Assembly: GCF_010725485.1 (NCBI RefSeq)
Contig: NZ_AP022598.1
Location: 434,001 to 498,000, forward strand
DNA: 64,000 nucleotides
DNA from: Mycolicibacterium parafortuitum
GTDB taxonomy: Bacteria; Actinomycetota; Actinomycetes; Mycobacteriales; Mycobacteriaceae
Reading direction: 5' to 3'
Shown: in pieces, positions 34,877-43,824 of the stretch
Layout: every line of letters starts with the position of its first letter
Numbering within the stretch: position 1 is the stretch's first letter
The notes under the pieces: model-generated
What the model saw: the letters and a program-made list of their open reading frames with translations, nothing else
Told to the model about the DNA's origin: nothing
Database searches by the model: none
Position numbers and translations under genes: made by a program

Positions 34877-37800
34877 GGGCTCTCCTCGGTGTGGTCGCGC
34901 GAGGGTTCGGTGGTGTCGAGATGGGTGCCGGTCTCCGGGGTGATGCGGGCGCGCTCCCGGTAGACCCGGATGTACTCCAGCAACTGCGGCCCGCGCGGGC
35001 GCCGGCCCGGCTGGATGTCGCAGGTGGCGACCTTGCTCTCCTGGATGAACACGTTCGGGTCGGCGACCACGCCGAGCAGGTCATTGACGACGTCGCCGTC
35101 GATCAACCCGACCGAACCCCAGTGGTACGGCATCCAGATCTGGTGCACCGCACGGTCTTCGACGCGCAGCGGACGCATCCGTTCGGTGACGAACACCCGC
35201 GCGTCGACGGCCGCCCGGCTGGTCACCACGTGCGCCCAGTCCATGTGGGTGAGCCCGCGCAGCTCGGCCAGCTCCGGGGATACCTCGACGAACAGGCCGG
35301 GCTGCAGCTCGGCCAGGTAGGGCAGCTGACGGCTCATCCCGCCTGCGGTGTGGTGCTCGGTGAGCCGGGCCGCGGTGAACACGAACGGGAACACGTCGCC
35401 GTGCGCGTCCGGCCAGGACGGGTTCGACGGATTGTCCGCGCGCCCATACACTTTGCGCGCCGGGTTGCCCTGCTGCGCGTACAGCGGATTTCGCACCGGC
35501 GACTCGTGCGGTTCGTAGTGCGTCGGCAGCGGCCCGTCGAGCACCCCGTTCGGCGCGAACAGCCACGCCTTGCCGTCGGCCTGCATCACGAACGGGTCGT
35601 CCCCGCGCAGCGCCTCGACCCCGACCGCGTCGGGGCGGGGCCGGTAGTCCGGCGGCTTCGTCCTCTCGAAATCCGGGACGTCGTAGCCGGTCCACTCCCC
35701 CTTGTCCGGATCCCACCAGATCAGCTTCTTGCGTTCACTCCACGGCCGGCCCTGCGGATCGGCCGACGCGCGGTTGTACAGCACCCGGCGGTTCAGCGGC
35801 CACGTCCAACCCCATTCGTTGTCGTAGGGCCCCTCGCCGGATTGCGGGCTCCGCCCGCGGTGTTCCGTGTGCGGTCTACGCCGCGCGGCCTGGTTCACCT
35901 CGTCGGCGTACACCCCGCTGTAAATCCAGCAGCCGCACGCCGTCGAGCCGTCGGCCTTCAGTTCGGTGTAGCCGTTGACGGCGCGGCCGGTCGTCAGGTC
36001 GACGCCGTTGATGCGCCGCAGCACGTCGGCAGCGGAGGGTTCGTCGCCGTCGAGTTCGTAGTCCCACCACAGATCCAGCAGCGGCCGGTCCCGGTCATCG
36101 GTTGAGCCGGAGAGCTTTTCGCGCAGGATCCGGCCCAGATGGTAGAAGAACCACAGCTCGGAGCGGGCGTCACCCGGCGGTTCGACGGCCTGTTCACGCC
36201 ACTGCAGCATCCGCTGGGTCTGGGTGAACGTGCCGGACTTCTCGACGTGTGAGGCGGCCGGGAACAGGAACACCTCGGTACGGCAGGTGTCGGGGCTGAT
36301 CTCACCGGTCTCGATCTCGGGCGAGTTCTTCCAGAACGTCGCGCTCTCGATCTCGACGAGGTCGCGCACCACCAGCCAGTCCAGGTTGGCCATGCCGAGC
36401 CGCTGCAGCCTGCCGTGCGCCGACCCGACGGCCGGGTTCTGCCCGAGCAGGAAGTAGCCGAACACCTTGCCGTCCACCATGTCCATCACGGTGCGGTAGG
36501 TGCCGTGGTCGCCGTTGATGCGCGGCAGATAGTCGAAGCAGAAGTCGTTCTCGGGCGTCGCCGCATCGCCCCAGTACTCCTTGAGCAGCGACACCATGTA
36601 GGTATCGGCGTTGTGCCAGAAGCCCTTCTGGTTGCGGCTGACGATGTCTTCGATGTAGTCGGCCAACGTCTCCTGGCCGGCGTGCGGCATCGCGAGATAG
36701 CCGGGCAGCAGGTTGAACAGCGTCGGCACGTCGGTCGAGCCCTGGATGCTGGCGTGCCCGCGCAGCGCGAACACCCCGCCGCCGGGCCTGCCGATGTTGC
36801 CCAGCAGCAGCTGGATGATCGCGCCTGCCCGGATGAACTGCGCACCCAACGTGTGCTGGGTCCAGCCGACCGAGTACACCAGCGCCGCGGTCTTGTCGCG
36901 TCCGGAGTTCTGCGCCCATTTCCGCGCCACCTCAAGGAAATCCGCGGCGGGCACCCCGCACACCCGCTCGACCATCTCCGGGGTGTAGCGCGCGTAGTGC
37001 CGTTTGAGGATCTGGTAGACGCAGCGCGGATGCTGCAGTGTCGGATCGTTGGGGATGTCGCCGGCGCCGCCCTCGATCGGCGGCCCCCCGGAACCGGAGC
37101 GGTCGCCGGAGCTCGCCTCCTTCGCCTCGGCGCCGCCTTCCTCGGCGTCGGTCGACTCGTACTGCCATGTCGACGGGTCGTAGGACGCGGTCGCGTCGTC
37201 GTAGCCGGAGAACAGGCCGTCGAGGTCCTCGGCGTCGGCGAAGCGTTCGTCGACCAGGAAGGACGCGTTGGTGTAGGCGGCGACGTACTCGCGGAAGTCG
37301 AGTTCGTTGCTCAGGATGTAGTTGATGACGCCGCCGAGGAACGCGATGTCACTGCCGGCGCGCAGCGGCACGTGCCGGTCGGCCAGTGCGCTGGTGCGGG
37401 TGAACCGCGGGTCGATGTGCACCACCTGCGTGCCGCGCGATTTCGCCTCCATCACCCACTGGAATCCGACCGGATGCGCCTCGGCCATGTTGGAGCCCAT
37501 GATGACGATGAAGTCGGAATTGACGAGATCCTGCTGATAGTCCGTCGCCCCGCCGCGACCGAAGGAGGCCCCCAGACCGGGAACCGTGGCGCTGTGTCAA
37601 ATACGCGCCTGGTTCTCGATCTGTAGTGCCCCGAGCGCGGTGAACAACTTCTTGATCAGATAGTTCTCTTCGTTGTCCAGGGTGGCGCCGCCGAGGCTGG
37701 CGATGCCCATGGTGCGGCGCAGCGTCAGGCGGTCCTTGTCGAACTGCTGCCAGCCCTTCTCGCGGGCGTCGAGCACCCGGTCGGCCACCATCTGCATCGC

Positions 37801-38166
37801 GGTGTCGAGGTCGAGGTCCTGCCACTCGGTGGCGTACGGGGCGCGGTAGCGGACCTTGGTCAGCCGCTGGGGTCCGGTGACGAGTTGCTTGCTGGCCGAC
37901 CCTTTCGGGCACAGCCGCCCACGCGAGATCGGGCTGTCGGGGTTGCCCTCGATCTGGACGACCTTGTCGTCTTTGACGTACACCTTCTGCGCGCAGCCGA
38001 CCGCGCAGAACGGGCACACCGAATGCGCGACGTGGTCGGCCTCGGCGGTACGCGGGATCAGCGTCAGCGACCGCTCGGACTGCGCGGCCTTACCGCGGCC
38101 CAGCTTGTCGTCGCCGGTGAGTTGCCGGTACACCGGCCATGACGCCAGCAGCTTCTTGAAGTCCAC
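34873..38166 (-). CDS. fdh: selenocysteine-containing formate dehydrogenase, catalytic (alpha) subunit
   Basis: 1098 codons with an in-frame TGA at codon 190 (37599-37597) read as selenocysteine. Context ENQARI-Sec-HSATVPGLGASFGRGG matches the Sec site of E. coli FdnG/FdoG (NQARV-Sec-HGPTV). A SECIS hairpin follows at the right distance, and selA, selB, selC and selD are close by. The [4Fe-4S] ligands are Cys51, Cys54, Cys58 and Cys86; AEAHPVGFQW and the C-terminal MGD domain (VFPFVFTAARLTEHHTAGGM) are typical. There is no Tat signal (no twin arginine), so the enzyme probably faces the cytoplasm. A Ser/Gly/Glu-rich insert lies near residues 320-350. Standard callers would split it into two genes. 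Confidence 0.93.
37567..37599 (-). promoter_or_regulatory. SECIS element and UGA Sec codon in fdh
   Basis: The UGA is followed after 11 nt by GGTTCCC, loop GGTCT, and GGGGGCC, a 7-bp stem with two G-U pairs. The loop GGUCU is the SelB-recognition loop of E. coli fdhF, and the distance from UGA to the loop (18 nt) is the same as in fdhF. It lies inside the coding sequence, as in other bacteria. Confidence 0.9.
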
Positions 38167-38354
38167 CCGGCACCTCCGTTCGGCTTGCTGTCGAGGTTAC
38201 GGCGTACCCGGACCGGACGCGCCGAATCATCTCCGTCGATGCCTGCTTCGCTCGGTCCTGGTTCGACATACCCGTTTGCTGGTGCGGCGTATCGGTAAAA
38301 AGGGAGCAACGGCCGATCAGTCCGGCCGCCTCACAGACGGGAGTGCGATCGCAG

Positions 38355-39383
38355 ATGCTGGAGATCAGCGGGTTGACGTGGGGCGTGACGATCGCGGTGA
38401 TCGTCGGGCTCCTCGCGGTGGATCTGATCCTGGCCGCGCTGCGGCCGCACCGGGTCGGGTTCAAGGAAGCCACGGTCTGGTCGGTGTTCTACATCGCCGT
38501 CGCCATCGGCTTCGGGGTGTGGTTCGCGACGACCTACGGCGGCGATTTCGGCACCCAGTACTTCGCCGGCTACATCGTCGAGAAGAGCCTGTCGGTCGAC
38601 AACCTGTTCGTGTTCGTCATCATCATGGCGACGTTCGCGGTGCCCGAGGAGCATCAGCACAAGGTGCTGACGTTCGGCATCATCCTGGCGCTGATCATGC
38701 GGGCGATCTTCATCGCAGTGGGTGCGACGCTGCTGTCGCTGTTCTCGTTCATGTTCCTGCTGTTCGGCGTGCTGCTGATCTACACCGCGATCCAGCTGTT
38801 CCGGCACCGCGACGAGGACCCCGACGTCGAGAACAACATCATGATCAAGGCCACCCGCAAGATCCTGCCGATCAGCGACGAGTACGACGGCGGCAAGTTG
38901 TTGACCCGGCGGGAGGGCCGCCGGATGGCGACACCGCTGCTGGCGGTGTTGATCGCGATCGGCAGCGTCGACCTGTTGTTCGCACTCGACTCGATCCCGG
39001 CGGTCTTCGGGGTCACCAGCGAGCCGTACATCGTGTTCACCGCGAATGCCTTCGCGCTGCTGGGTTTACGGGCGTTGTTCTTCTTGGTGAAGGGTTTGCT
39101 GGACCGGCTGGTGTACCTGTCGACGGGGTTGTCGATCATCCTCGCGTTCATCGGCGTGAAGCTGATCCTGCATTGGGGTCACGTCGACATCAATCCGAGC
39201 ATCCCGGAGATCAACACGTATCTGAGCCTTGCCGTGATCATCGGCATCCTGGCGATCGTGACCGTCGCCAGCCTGATCAAGACGCGGAAGGACCCGACCG
39301 CGAAGGCCCATCCCGGGTCGCTGCGCGCGACCCGGAAGGACCCTGCGCGACGAGACGAGCGGCGGCCCGACGCGGCTCAGTGA
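38355..39383 (+). CDS. TerC family integral membrane protein
   Basis: About 342 aa with seven to nine hydrophobic helices and the two acidic family motifs: EKSLSVDNLFVFVIIMATF near residue 75 and IGSVDLLFALDSIPAVFGV near 200. The conserved Asp residues in these helices are thought to move metal ions; characterised relatives (Alx, MeeY/MeeF, YceF) export manganese, often to charge secreted metalloenzymes. The charged loop (RHRDEDPDVENNIMIKATRK) is also usual. The ATG is used; GTG four codons earlier is possible. The 3' end overlaps that of nhaA by 7 bp (convergent). Lies between the fdh and sel genes without an obvious link to selenium. Confidence 0.88.
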   Translation: MLEISGLTWGVTIAVIVGLLAVDLILAALRPHRVGFKEATVWSVFYIAVAIGFGVWFATTYGGDFGTQYFAGYIVEKSLSVDNLFVFVIIMATFAVPEEHQHKVLTFGIILALIMRAIFIAVGATLLSLFSFMFLLFGVLLIYTAIQLFRHRDEDPDVENNIMIKATRKILPISDEYDGGKLLTRREGRRMATPLLAVLIAIGSVDLLFALDSIPAVFGVTSEPYIVFTANAFALLGLRALFFLVKGLLDRLVYLSTGLSIILAFIGVKLILHWGHVDINPSIPEINTYLSLAVIIGILAIVTVASLIKTRKDPTAKAHPGSLRATRKDPARRDERRPDAAQ

Positions 39384-40597
39384 GCCGCGTCGCGGCCGTA
39401 GGTGCGGTTGCGCAGCGCCAGGATCGTGGCGCCGAGTAGCGCCGAGATCAGCGAACCGGTCAGCACCCCGATGCGGACCTGGTCTGCCACGCTGCCACCC
39501 GCGAAGGCGAGGTCTCCGATCAGCAGCGACACCGTGAAGCCGATTCCCGCCAGCAGGGCCACGCCGACGACATCGGCCGGGTGCAGCCCGGCCGCGGCAC
39601 CGGAGAACCGGCGTACCAGCAGGGTGGCGCCCGCGATCCCGACGACTTTGCCTGCCACCAGCCCGACGACGATTCCGGTGGTCACCGGCTGGGCGAGCGC
39701 CTCGGTGAGGCCCGCGACGCCGCCGATGGTCACGCCCGCGGCCAGGAACGCGAACACCGGCACCGCGAAGCCGGCCGACAGCGGCCGCACGGAGTGCTCG
39801 TAGCGTTCGCACCACTGCGCGGCGGGCACGGTGAGGCCGAGCGCGACGCCGGCGATGGTCGCGTGCACCCCACCGGCGTGGACCAGCACCCAGGTCACCA
39901 CCGCGACCGGGACCAGCAGCCACCACCGGGTGGGATGCCGCCGTGCGAGCCAGGCGAAGACGGCCAGCGGCACGAGCGCGGCCACCAGCGGCGCGAACGC
40001 CAGTGACCCGGTGTAAACCACGGCGATGATCATGATCGCGATCAGGTCGTCGACCACCGCGAGCGTGAGCAGGAAGACCCGCAGCCGCGACGGCAGGTTT
40101 CTGCCGACGACGGCCAGAACCGCGAGCGCGAACGCGATGTCGGTTGCGGCGGGGATCGCCCAGCCGTCGAGGGTGTCGGTGCCCGCGGCGGCGTTGATGG
40201 CGAGGTAGGCCAGCGCGGGGACGACGATCCCGCACACGGCGGCGACGACCGGGACCGCGGCCCGGCGCGGGTCCCGCAGTTCCCCGTGGACGAACTCCCG
40301 TTTGAGTTCCAGCGCGACGACGAAGAAGAAGATCGCCAGCAGCCCGTCGGCCGCCCATGAGGACAGGGACAGGCTGAGCTTCAGGGACTCCGGACCGAAG
40401 GTCCAGGCACGCAGATCATGATATCCGTCTGACCACGGCGAATTCGCCCAGACGAGCGCGGCGGCGGCCGCCGCCAGCAGCAGCACGCCGCCGACAAGGT
40501 CCTGGCGCAGCACCGCGCCGATCCTGGAAATCCTTGTGGGAGGCCGATTCTCAGAGCTAGCAGCAACGGGAGACGGCATGGTCGAAGCGCCTTGCAT
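39377..40597 (-). CDS. nhaA: Na+/H+ antiporter NhaA
   Basis: 406 aa with about twelve helices. It shows the family hallmarks ADGLLAIFFFVVALELKREF, IPAATDIAFALAVLAVVG (unwound helix IV region with the Asp) and FLLTLAVVDDLIAIMIIAVV, whose Asp-Asp pair corresponds to the Na+/H+-binding Asp163/Asp164 of E. coli. The start ATG has GAAAGGTG upstream; a second ATG six codons later is an alternative. Role: extrusion of Na+ in exchange for protons for pH and sodium homeostasis. It follows selB by 75 bp on the same strand. Confidence 0.92.
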   Translation of the reverse strand: MQGASTMPSPVAASSENRPPTRISRIGAVLRQDLVGGVLLLAAAAAALVWANSPWSDGYHDLRAWTFGPESLKLSLSLSSWAADGLLAIFFFVVALELKREFVHGELRDPRRAAVPVVAAVCGIVVPALAYLAINAAAGTDTLDGWAIPAATDIAFALAVLAVVGRNLPSRLRVFLLTLAVVDDLIAIMIIAVVYTGSLAFAPLVAALVPLAVFAWLARRHPTRWWLLVPVAVVTWVLVHAGGVHATIAGVALGLTVPAAQWCERYEHSVRPLSAGFAVPVFAFLAAGVTIGGVAGLTEALAQPVTTGIVVGLVAGKVVGIAGATLLVRRFSGAAAGLHPADVVGVALLAGIGFTVSLLIGDLAFAGGSVADQVRIGVLTGSLISALLGATILALRNRTYGRDAAH

Positions 40598-40672
40598 GCG
40601 AACACCTTTCGGGCAGGGATCAATACCATGCCGACCAGGCTTCCCGGCGCGCCGTCCGGACAGTCTAGCAGA

Positions 40673-42367
40673 TCACCGGCCGTCGATACCCGTGACCGTT
40701 CGGGTCCCGCTGCCCGATTTCGAGGTAATCCGTTGACTGTCAAGCAATTCCAATAGCGGCACCGCGACCCGGCGGGTGGTCTCCAGTGCGCGTTTGGCCT
40801 CGGCGACGGTGAACGGCTGCGCGACCCCGCGCAGCACGTCGGCGGCGCGGGCGACGGCGTCGGGCCCGAGCACCACACCGTCGGTGATCTTGGTCAGCCG
40901 GCCCGCCCGCACCGCGGCGGCGAGCTCCTTGGTGCCCAACGCGAGCTCGGCGAGTTCGTCGGCGTCCGGTGCGCGGAACGGTTCGACGGCCAGCCGGTCC
41001 TCGAGCACCCGCACGGCCTTGTCGACGCGCTCCGGCAGCTGCCCGCCGGGGCGGCGCACCCGGCCGTCGGCGACCTCCAGTCCGCTGCCGTCCAGCAGTG
41101 CGGGCACCAACTCGGCGGCGGGCAACCCGATCTCGCGGCGCAGTATCTCCAGCGGCATACCCGCGGCGATGTCGTGCTGCGCCGACCAGTGCGCGACCGC
41201 CGCGGTCAGCTGTTCGCGCCGTTGCGCCCACCACCGCGGGTCGACCATCCACTCCCCGACCTGCAGCCCGGATTCCCGGAATCCCATGGCGCGCAATTCT
41301 TCCGATCGTGCGCACACCGGCGCCGGGGCGGTCCCGGTGGCCAGCACCGCGGCCCGGTCGCGGGCCGCGCCGCGGCGGCGCAGTGCGGGCGGGCGCACGT
41401 CGAGCACCTCGACGCCGGCGGCGATCCGGTGCTCGCCCGGATCGCGCAGCACCCCGATGTCCCCGATCCGCAGGGGCAGCGGACGGGTCAGCCGCAGCCG
41501 CGCCGCGGTGTCACGGAGCGGGCGCACGCGCACCGGTACCGCAGCCGACCCGATGTGCAGCACCAGCTGCTCATGCAGCTTCCCGGCCGCACGCAGCGCG
41601 ACGTCGATCTCCGCGGTCATCCGCCATGCGCCGGGGGTGCGCAGCGTGTCGCCGCGGCCGACCTGGTCGCGGTCGACGCCGCGCAGGTTCACCGCGACCC
41701 GTGCCACCGCCGCGACGGCCGCCTCGTCGCGGCCCAGCGACTGCAGCCCGCGGACGGTGACGCGCCGGTCGCCGCAGTCGAGTTCGTCGCCGACCCGCAG
41801 TGTGCCCGCCGACAGGGTGCCGGTCACCACGGTGCCGGCGCCGCGCATCGTGAACGAGCGGTCCACCCACAGCCGCACGTCGGCGTCGGTGTCGGGTGCG
41901 GGCAACCGGTCGGTCAGCGCGGCCAGTTCCGCGCGGACCCGGTTCAGGTCGGTGCCGACCGCGACGGCCGCATCGGGGATGCGTTGCCGCAGGTCGGCGA
42001 TGACCGGTGCGGGGTCGGCGAGGTCGGCCTTGCTGACGACCACCAGCAGATGCCGCACCCCGAGTGCGCGCAGCGCGGCGAGGTGCTCGTCAGACTGCGG
42101 CATCCAGCCCTCGGTCGCGGCGACGACGAACATCGCGGCCGGCACCGGACCGACCCCGGCGAGCATGTTGGTGACGAAGCGTTCGTGGCCCGGCACGTCG
42201 ACGAATGCGATCTCGCGGCCGTCGATCGTCGTCCACGCGAACCCCAGGTCGATGGTCAGGCCGCGGCGCTTCTCCTCGTCGAGGCGGTCCGGCCACATGC
42301 CGGTAAGCCGTTGCACCAGAGTCGATTTCCCGTGGTCGACGTGTCCGGCGGTCGCGACTACGAACAT
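40673..42367 (-). CDS. selB: selenocysteine-specific elongation factor SelB
   Basis: About 564 aa. GTPase motifs are intact: G1 GHVDHGKS (residues 8-15), G2 region RRGLTIDLGFAW, G3 DVPGHE (57-62), G4 VSKAD. Domains II and III follow, then a C-terminal set of winged helices (from about residue 380) that would bind the SECIS loop. The usual length is 580-630, so the C-terminal part is slightly compact. The ATG overlaps the selA stop by 10 bp; a longer open frame upstream is selA read in another phase. SelB delivers Sec-tRNA to UGA codons, here at least that of formate dehydrogenase. Confidence 0.95.
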   Translation of the reverse strand: MFVVATAGHVDHGKSTLVQRLTGMWPDRLDEEKRRGLTIDLGFAWTTIDGREIAFVDVPGHERFVTNMLAGVGPVPAAMFVVAATEGWMPQSDEHLAALRALGVRHLLVVVSKADLADPAPVIADLRQRIPDAAVAVGTDLNRVRAELAALTDRLPAPDTDADVRLWVDRSFTMRGAGTVVTGTLSAGTLRVGDELDCGDRRVTVRGLQSLGRDEAAVAAVARVAVNLRGVDRDQVGRGDTLRTPGAWRMTAEIDVALRAAGKLHEQLVLHIGSAAVPVRVRPLRDTAARLRLTRPLPLRIGDIGVLRDPGEHRIAAGVEVLDVRPPALRRRGAARDRAAVLATGTAPAPVCARSEELRAMGFRESGLQVGEWMVDPRWWAQRREQLTAAVAHWSAQHDIAAGMPLEILRREIGLPAAELVPALLDGSGLEVADGRVRRPGGQLPERVDKAVRVLEDRLAVEPFRAPDADELAELALGTKELAAAVRAGRLTKITDGVVLGPDAVARAADVLRGVAQPFTVAEAKRALETTRRVAVPLLELLDSQRITSKSGSGTRTVTGIDGR

Positions 42368-43635
42368 GCCCGGACGGCCTCCACGAGTGCCTCGTCGTCC
42401 TCGGGTGCGACGGTGCGCAGGTCCAGCAGGCAGCGCCCGCCCTCCAGCCGCCCGACCACCGCGGGCGCGCCGACGCGCAGCGCGGCGGCGTAGCTCTCGG
42501 GCAGGCTGACCGCCGCGCTGGGCAGTTCGACCCCGGGCGCACCGCCGCCGCCGACCGCGGCGACGCACGGGACCGCGGCGGCGTCGGGTAGCTGCGCGGC
42601 GATCCGCTCGGCCCGCGCCCGCAGGTCCGCCGGGTCGGCGTCCAGAGCCTGCGCGACCGGCGGGGGCGGGCCGGTCAGCGTCGCCTCCAGCGCGGCGAGG
42701 GTGAGCTTGTCGACGCGCAGCGCCCGCGCGGCGGGGTGGCGGCGCAGCCGCTCGATCACGTCGGCTGCGCCGAACAGCAGCCCGGCCTGCGGGCCGCCGA
42801 GCAGTTTGTCGCCGCTGGCGGTGACCAGGTCGGCGCCGTCGCGCAGCACACTCGTCGCATCGGGTTCGTCGGGCATCAGCGGGTGCGGGGTCAGCAGCCC
42901 GGAGCCGATGTCGACGACCAGCGGCGCGTCCAGGTCGGCGAGCTCACGTACCGACACCCCTGAAGTGAAGCCGCTGACAACGTAATTCGACGGGTGCACC
43001 TTCAGGATGAACCCGGTGTCGGGTCCGATGGCGTCGGCGTAGTCGCGCAGGTGGGTGCGGTTGGTGGTGCCGACCTCGCGGATGCGGGCACCGGTGGACT
43101 CCATCAGCGCGGGCAGCCGAAACCCGTCCCCGATCTCGATCAGCTCGCCGCGGCTGACGATCATCTCCTTGCCGGGCGCCAGCGTCATCGCGGCCAGCAG
43201 CAGCGCGGCGGCGTTGTTGTTGACGACGTGCACGCCGCCGGCGGTCGGGACGGCGGCGGCCAGCGCGGCCAGCGCCCCGCGGCCCCGCTTGGCGCGCCGG
43301 CCCGTCGCCAGGTCGAACTCGACGTCGGTGGCGCCGCCGGCGGTCACGATCGCGTCGATCGCGGCCCGCGACAGCGGCGCGCGACCGAGGTTGGTGTGCA
43401 CGACGACGCCGGTCGCGTTGATCACCGGCCGCAGGCTCGCCGCGCTCGACGGCAGCGCCGCGACGGCGTGGTCGGCGACCTGGTCGGGGGCGATGTCACC
43501 GCTGCGGGCCTTCTGCTGCGCGTCGGCGATCACCTGTTTGACCAGCGCCCGGCCCAGGGTGCGCTGCGCTTCGGCCAGCCGCGGGTCGGCCAGCAGTGTG
43601 TCGGTGCGCGGCACCCGCCGCCGGGGGTCGGTCAT
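42358..43635 (-). CDS. selA: L-seryl-tRNA(Sec) selenium transferase SelA
   Basis: 425-aa PLP enzyme converting Ser-tRNA(Sec) to Sec-tRNA(Sec) with selenophosphate. The N-terminal tRNA-binding part (RPVINATGVVVHTNLGRAPL) and the PLP lysine in ASGDKLLGGPQAG (Lys277) are clear, and EVGTTNRTHLRDY and HPSNYVVSGFT are family landmarks. A shade shorter than the E. coli protein (463 aa), mostly at the N-terminus. It lies 63 bp downstream of the tRNA-Sec gene and overlaps selB, giving a selC-selA-selB unit on the minus strand. Confidence 0.96.
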   Translation of the reverse strand: MTDPRRRVPRTDTLLADPRLAEAQRTLGRALVKQVIADAQQKARSGDIAPDQVADHAVAALPSSAASLRPVINATGVVVHTNLGRAPLSRAAIDAIVTAGGATDVEFDLATGRRAKRGRGALAALAAAVPTAGGVHVVNNNAAALLLAAMTLAPGKEMIVSRGELIEIGDGFRLPALMESTGARIREVGTTNRTHLRDYADAIGPDTGFILKVHPSNYVVSGFTSGVSVRELADLDAPLVVDIGSGLLTPHPLMPDEPDATSVLRDGADLVTASGDKLLGGPQAGLLFGAADVIERLRRHPAARALRVDKLTLAALEATLTGPPPPVAQALDADPADLRARAERIAAQLPDAAAVPCVAAVGGGGAPGVELPSAAVSLPESYAAALRVGAPAVVGRLEGGRCLLDLRTVAPEDDEALVEAVRACS

Positions 43636-43698
43636 CGGCGAATTCGGCGCGTTCGGCGACCCGCAGCGTCGTTTCGCGCGCCCGATTCGCGTGGACTA

Positions 43699-43793
43699 TG
43701 GCGGAGGCGGACGGGAATCGAACCCGCCAGCGACAGCAACTGCCGCTCAGCGATTTTGAAGATCGTGCCGGTCACCAGACCGAATACGCCTCC
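43699..43793 (-). tRNA. selC: tRNA-Sec (anticodon UCA)
   Basis: 95 nt with encoded 3' GCCA. Anticodon TCA is at 43759-43757 in loop CTTCAAA. Features of bacterial tRNA-Sec are visible: an eight-position acceptor stem (GGAGGCGT against CCGCCTCC, last pair mismatched), a D-stem of 6 bp closing a 4-nt loop (TCGGTC-TGGT-GACCGG), a long variable arm (AGCGGCAG against CTGTCGCT) and a T-arm GCGGGTTCGATTCCCGT. It lies upstream of selA. Its 5' end is only 31 bp from the divergent selD start, so its promoter must reach into selD coding sequence. Confidence 0.95.
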
Positions 43794-43824
43794 CTGACCC
43801 ATGGGCCCATCATGACAGGGCAGC

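Noticed and set aside
38270-38355. yybP-ykoY (manganese) riboswitch ahead of terC
   Set aside because: The leader has GGGAG and a CGGCCG-N7-CGGCCG hairpin, but I do not see the conserved core; not enough to call.
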